In this document: in pieces, positions 63,327 to 64,000 of the stretch
Layout: each line of letters starts with the position of its first letter
How positions within the stretch are numbered: position 1 is the first letter of the stretch
NCBI RefSeq assembly: GCF_042477335.2
Contig: NC_091255.1
Span: 18,826,501-18,890,500, forward strand
Origin: Ovis canadensis
Lineage: Eukaryota > Chordata > Mammalia > Artiodactyla > Bovidae
Reading direction: 5' to 3'
Length of the DNA: 64,000 bases
Made by a program: the position numbers and the translations under genes
Notes under the pieces: generated by a model
The model's database searches: none
Seen by the model: the letters and a program-made list of their open reading frames with translations, nothing else
Told to the model about the DNA's origin: nothing

Positions 63327-63484
63327 CAAATTTCATGTAGTAGGTAGTAAAGCACTGAAGATGAACCCTATTGTTACAGCAAATATGTAATTTTAGTAAA
63401 TAGAAATAAAGTTAGTAACACATTCAATAAGGAGGGCACAAACAGTTGGCTGAAAGAGCAATGGTATGAGATATGCAAAGCTGT

Positions 63485-63605
63485 GCCCTGGACTTTGCAC
63501 CGCCTCTGTCTAGCTGTTTGACGGAGGGCAAATCACCGGAGCTCGTGAGATCTTGGTCTCCTTATCTCTAAAGGGAGGTTGGGTGGGGCTGGTACCCTCT
63601 GCATT
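63485..63605 (+). repeat. MIR fragment
   Basis: 'ctctgtctagctgtttgacg', 'gagggcaaatcaccggagct' and 'ggtctccttatctctaaagg' follow the MIR core (ctagctgtgtgaccttgggc, tttcctcatctgtaaaatgg) with divergence. Confidence 0.7.
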
Positions 63606-63727
63606 TAAAAGTGTGTAAATCTAGATAGTGCAGAGATAAAATTCTGACACTGCTAAATAGAATGAACTGAGACAGAAAATCCGAGACAGAAACTGCTCTT
63701 TTCATATATTTATTTTTTTTCCAGTTT

Positions 63728-63842
63728 TTCCTTTTTTCATTCATTTAGATTTCACATATAAGGGATATCATATAGTATTTTTCATTCTCTACTTGACGTA
63801 CCTTATTTAGCTTAATGTCCTCAAGGTCCATCCATGCTGTCA
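63728..63842 (-). mobile_element. L1 fragment, antisense
   Basis: 'gatttcacatataagggata', 'ttatttagcttaatgtcctc' and 'aaggtccatccatgctgtca' are the complement of the L1 ORF2 end and early 3' UTR. The minus frame 63745-63933 touches this region. Confidence 0.8.
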
Positions 63843-63950
63843 AACTTTTTTTTTTTTTTTGGACTGAAACATAGTATATAAAGTATAGTATAACACAAGT
63901 ATACAATGTTGTGTTAATTACATCGTACAGCAAAGTGACTCAGTGATCAT
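63843..63950 (-). mobile_element. L1 3' end, antisense, separate from previous
   Basis: T15 complement of the A tail at about 63846-63860, then 'gtatacaatgttgtgttaat' and 'tcgtacagcaaagtgactca'. The fresh tail shows a second insertion nested beside the L1 at 63728. Confidence 0.78.
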
Positions 63951-64000
63951 GCTCTCAGTCGCTCAGTCGTGTCGACCCTTTGTGACCCCGTGGACTGTAG
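63951..64000 (-). mobile_element. BovA/Bov-tA SINE, antisense, cut by window end
   Basis: 'tgctctcagtcgctcagtcg' to 'gaccccgtggactgtag', the 3' end of the SINE in reverse complement. It continues beyond 64000. Confidence 0.88.

Overview
The window is vertebrate nuclear DNA from a ruminant, almost certainly a bovid. The evidence is the repeat content: RTE-type LINE BovB copies, Bov-tA and Bov-A2 SINEs (tRNA-Glu/BovA derived), CHR-type tRNA-derived SINEs of cetartiodactyls, artiodactyl L1 3' ends, and an older mammalian layer of L2, MIR, L1M, HAL1-like and hAT/MER5-like sequence. Family names come from recognising diagnostic sequence by eye. No alignment or database search was run, so boundaries are usually good to about 10-20 bases, better where a target-site duplication (TSD) fixes them. 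Species (cattle, buffalo, sheep, goat) cannot be decided from this.

I find no intact protein-coding gene, no tRNA or rRNA gene and no CRISPR array. Long open frames are repeat-encoded: broken reverse transcriptase or endonuclease of BovB, an L1 ORF2 tail, or antisense reading of SINEs. The best candidate for non-repeat coding sequence is a cysteine-rich frame on the minus strand near 27.3-27.9 kb, interrupted by a Bov-tA insertion.

Layout. 0-4 kb: an L2 split by a 2-kb nest of younger insertions. 4-17 kb: sparse SINEs, L1 tails, MIR and an antisense L2 around 13-14 kb. 17.4-19.2 kb: the longest unrearranged BovB. 19.4-22 kb: a MER5-like transposon split by a SINE and an L1 tail, then another old L1. 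22.4-26.3 kb: two BovB copies around a minus-strand LTR. 26.4-28.7 kb: L1 tails with SINE clusters, and the cysteine-rich frame. 29-41 kb: mostly SINEs between single-copy stretches. 41.5-42 kb: a solo LTR. 42-48 kb: BovB, old L1 and L2. 48.5-52 kb: three BovB pieces, one nested inside another in opposite orientation. 54.3-55.3 kb: a repeat-poor segment that could be conserved non-coding DNA. 56.7-58.2 kb: antisense BovB. 59-61.4 kb: degenerate L1. 61.7-63.3 kb: a BovB with an internal inversion carrying the mark of twin priming.

The window works as a record of retrotransposition rather than as a set of cooperating genes. BovB alone is about a fifth of the sequence by my boundaries, in 14 insertions. 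BovB probably supplied the machinery for Bov-tA and Bov-A2, which share its 3' end (established knowledge). Many insertions keep readable TSDs, so local insertion order can be reconstructed.
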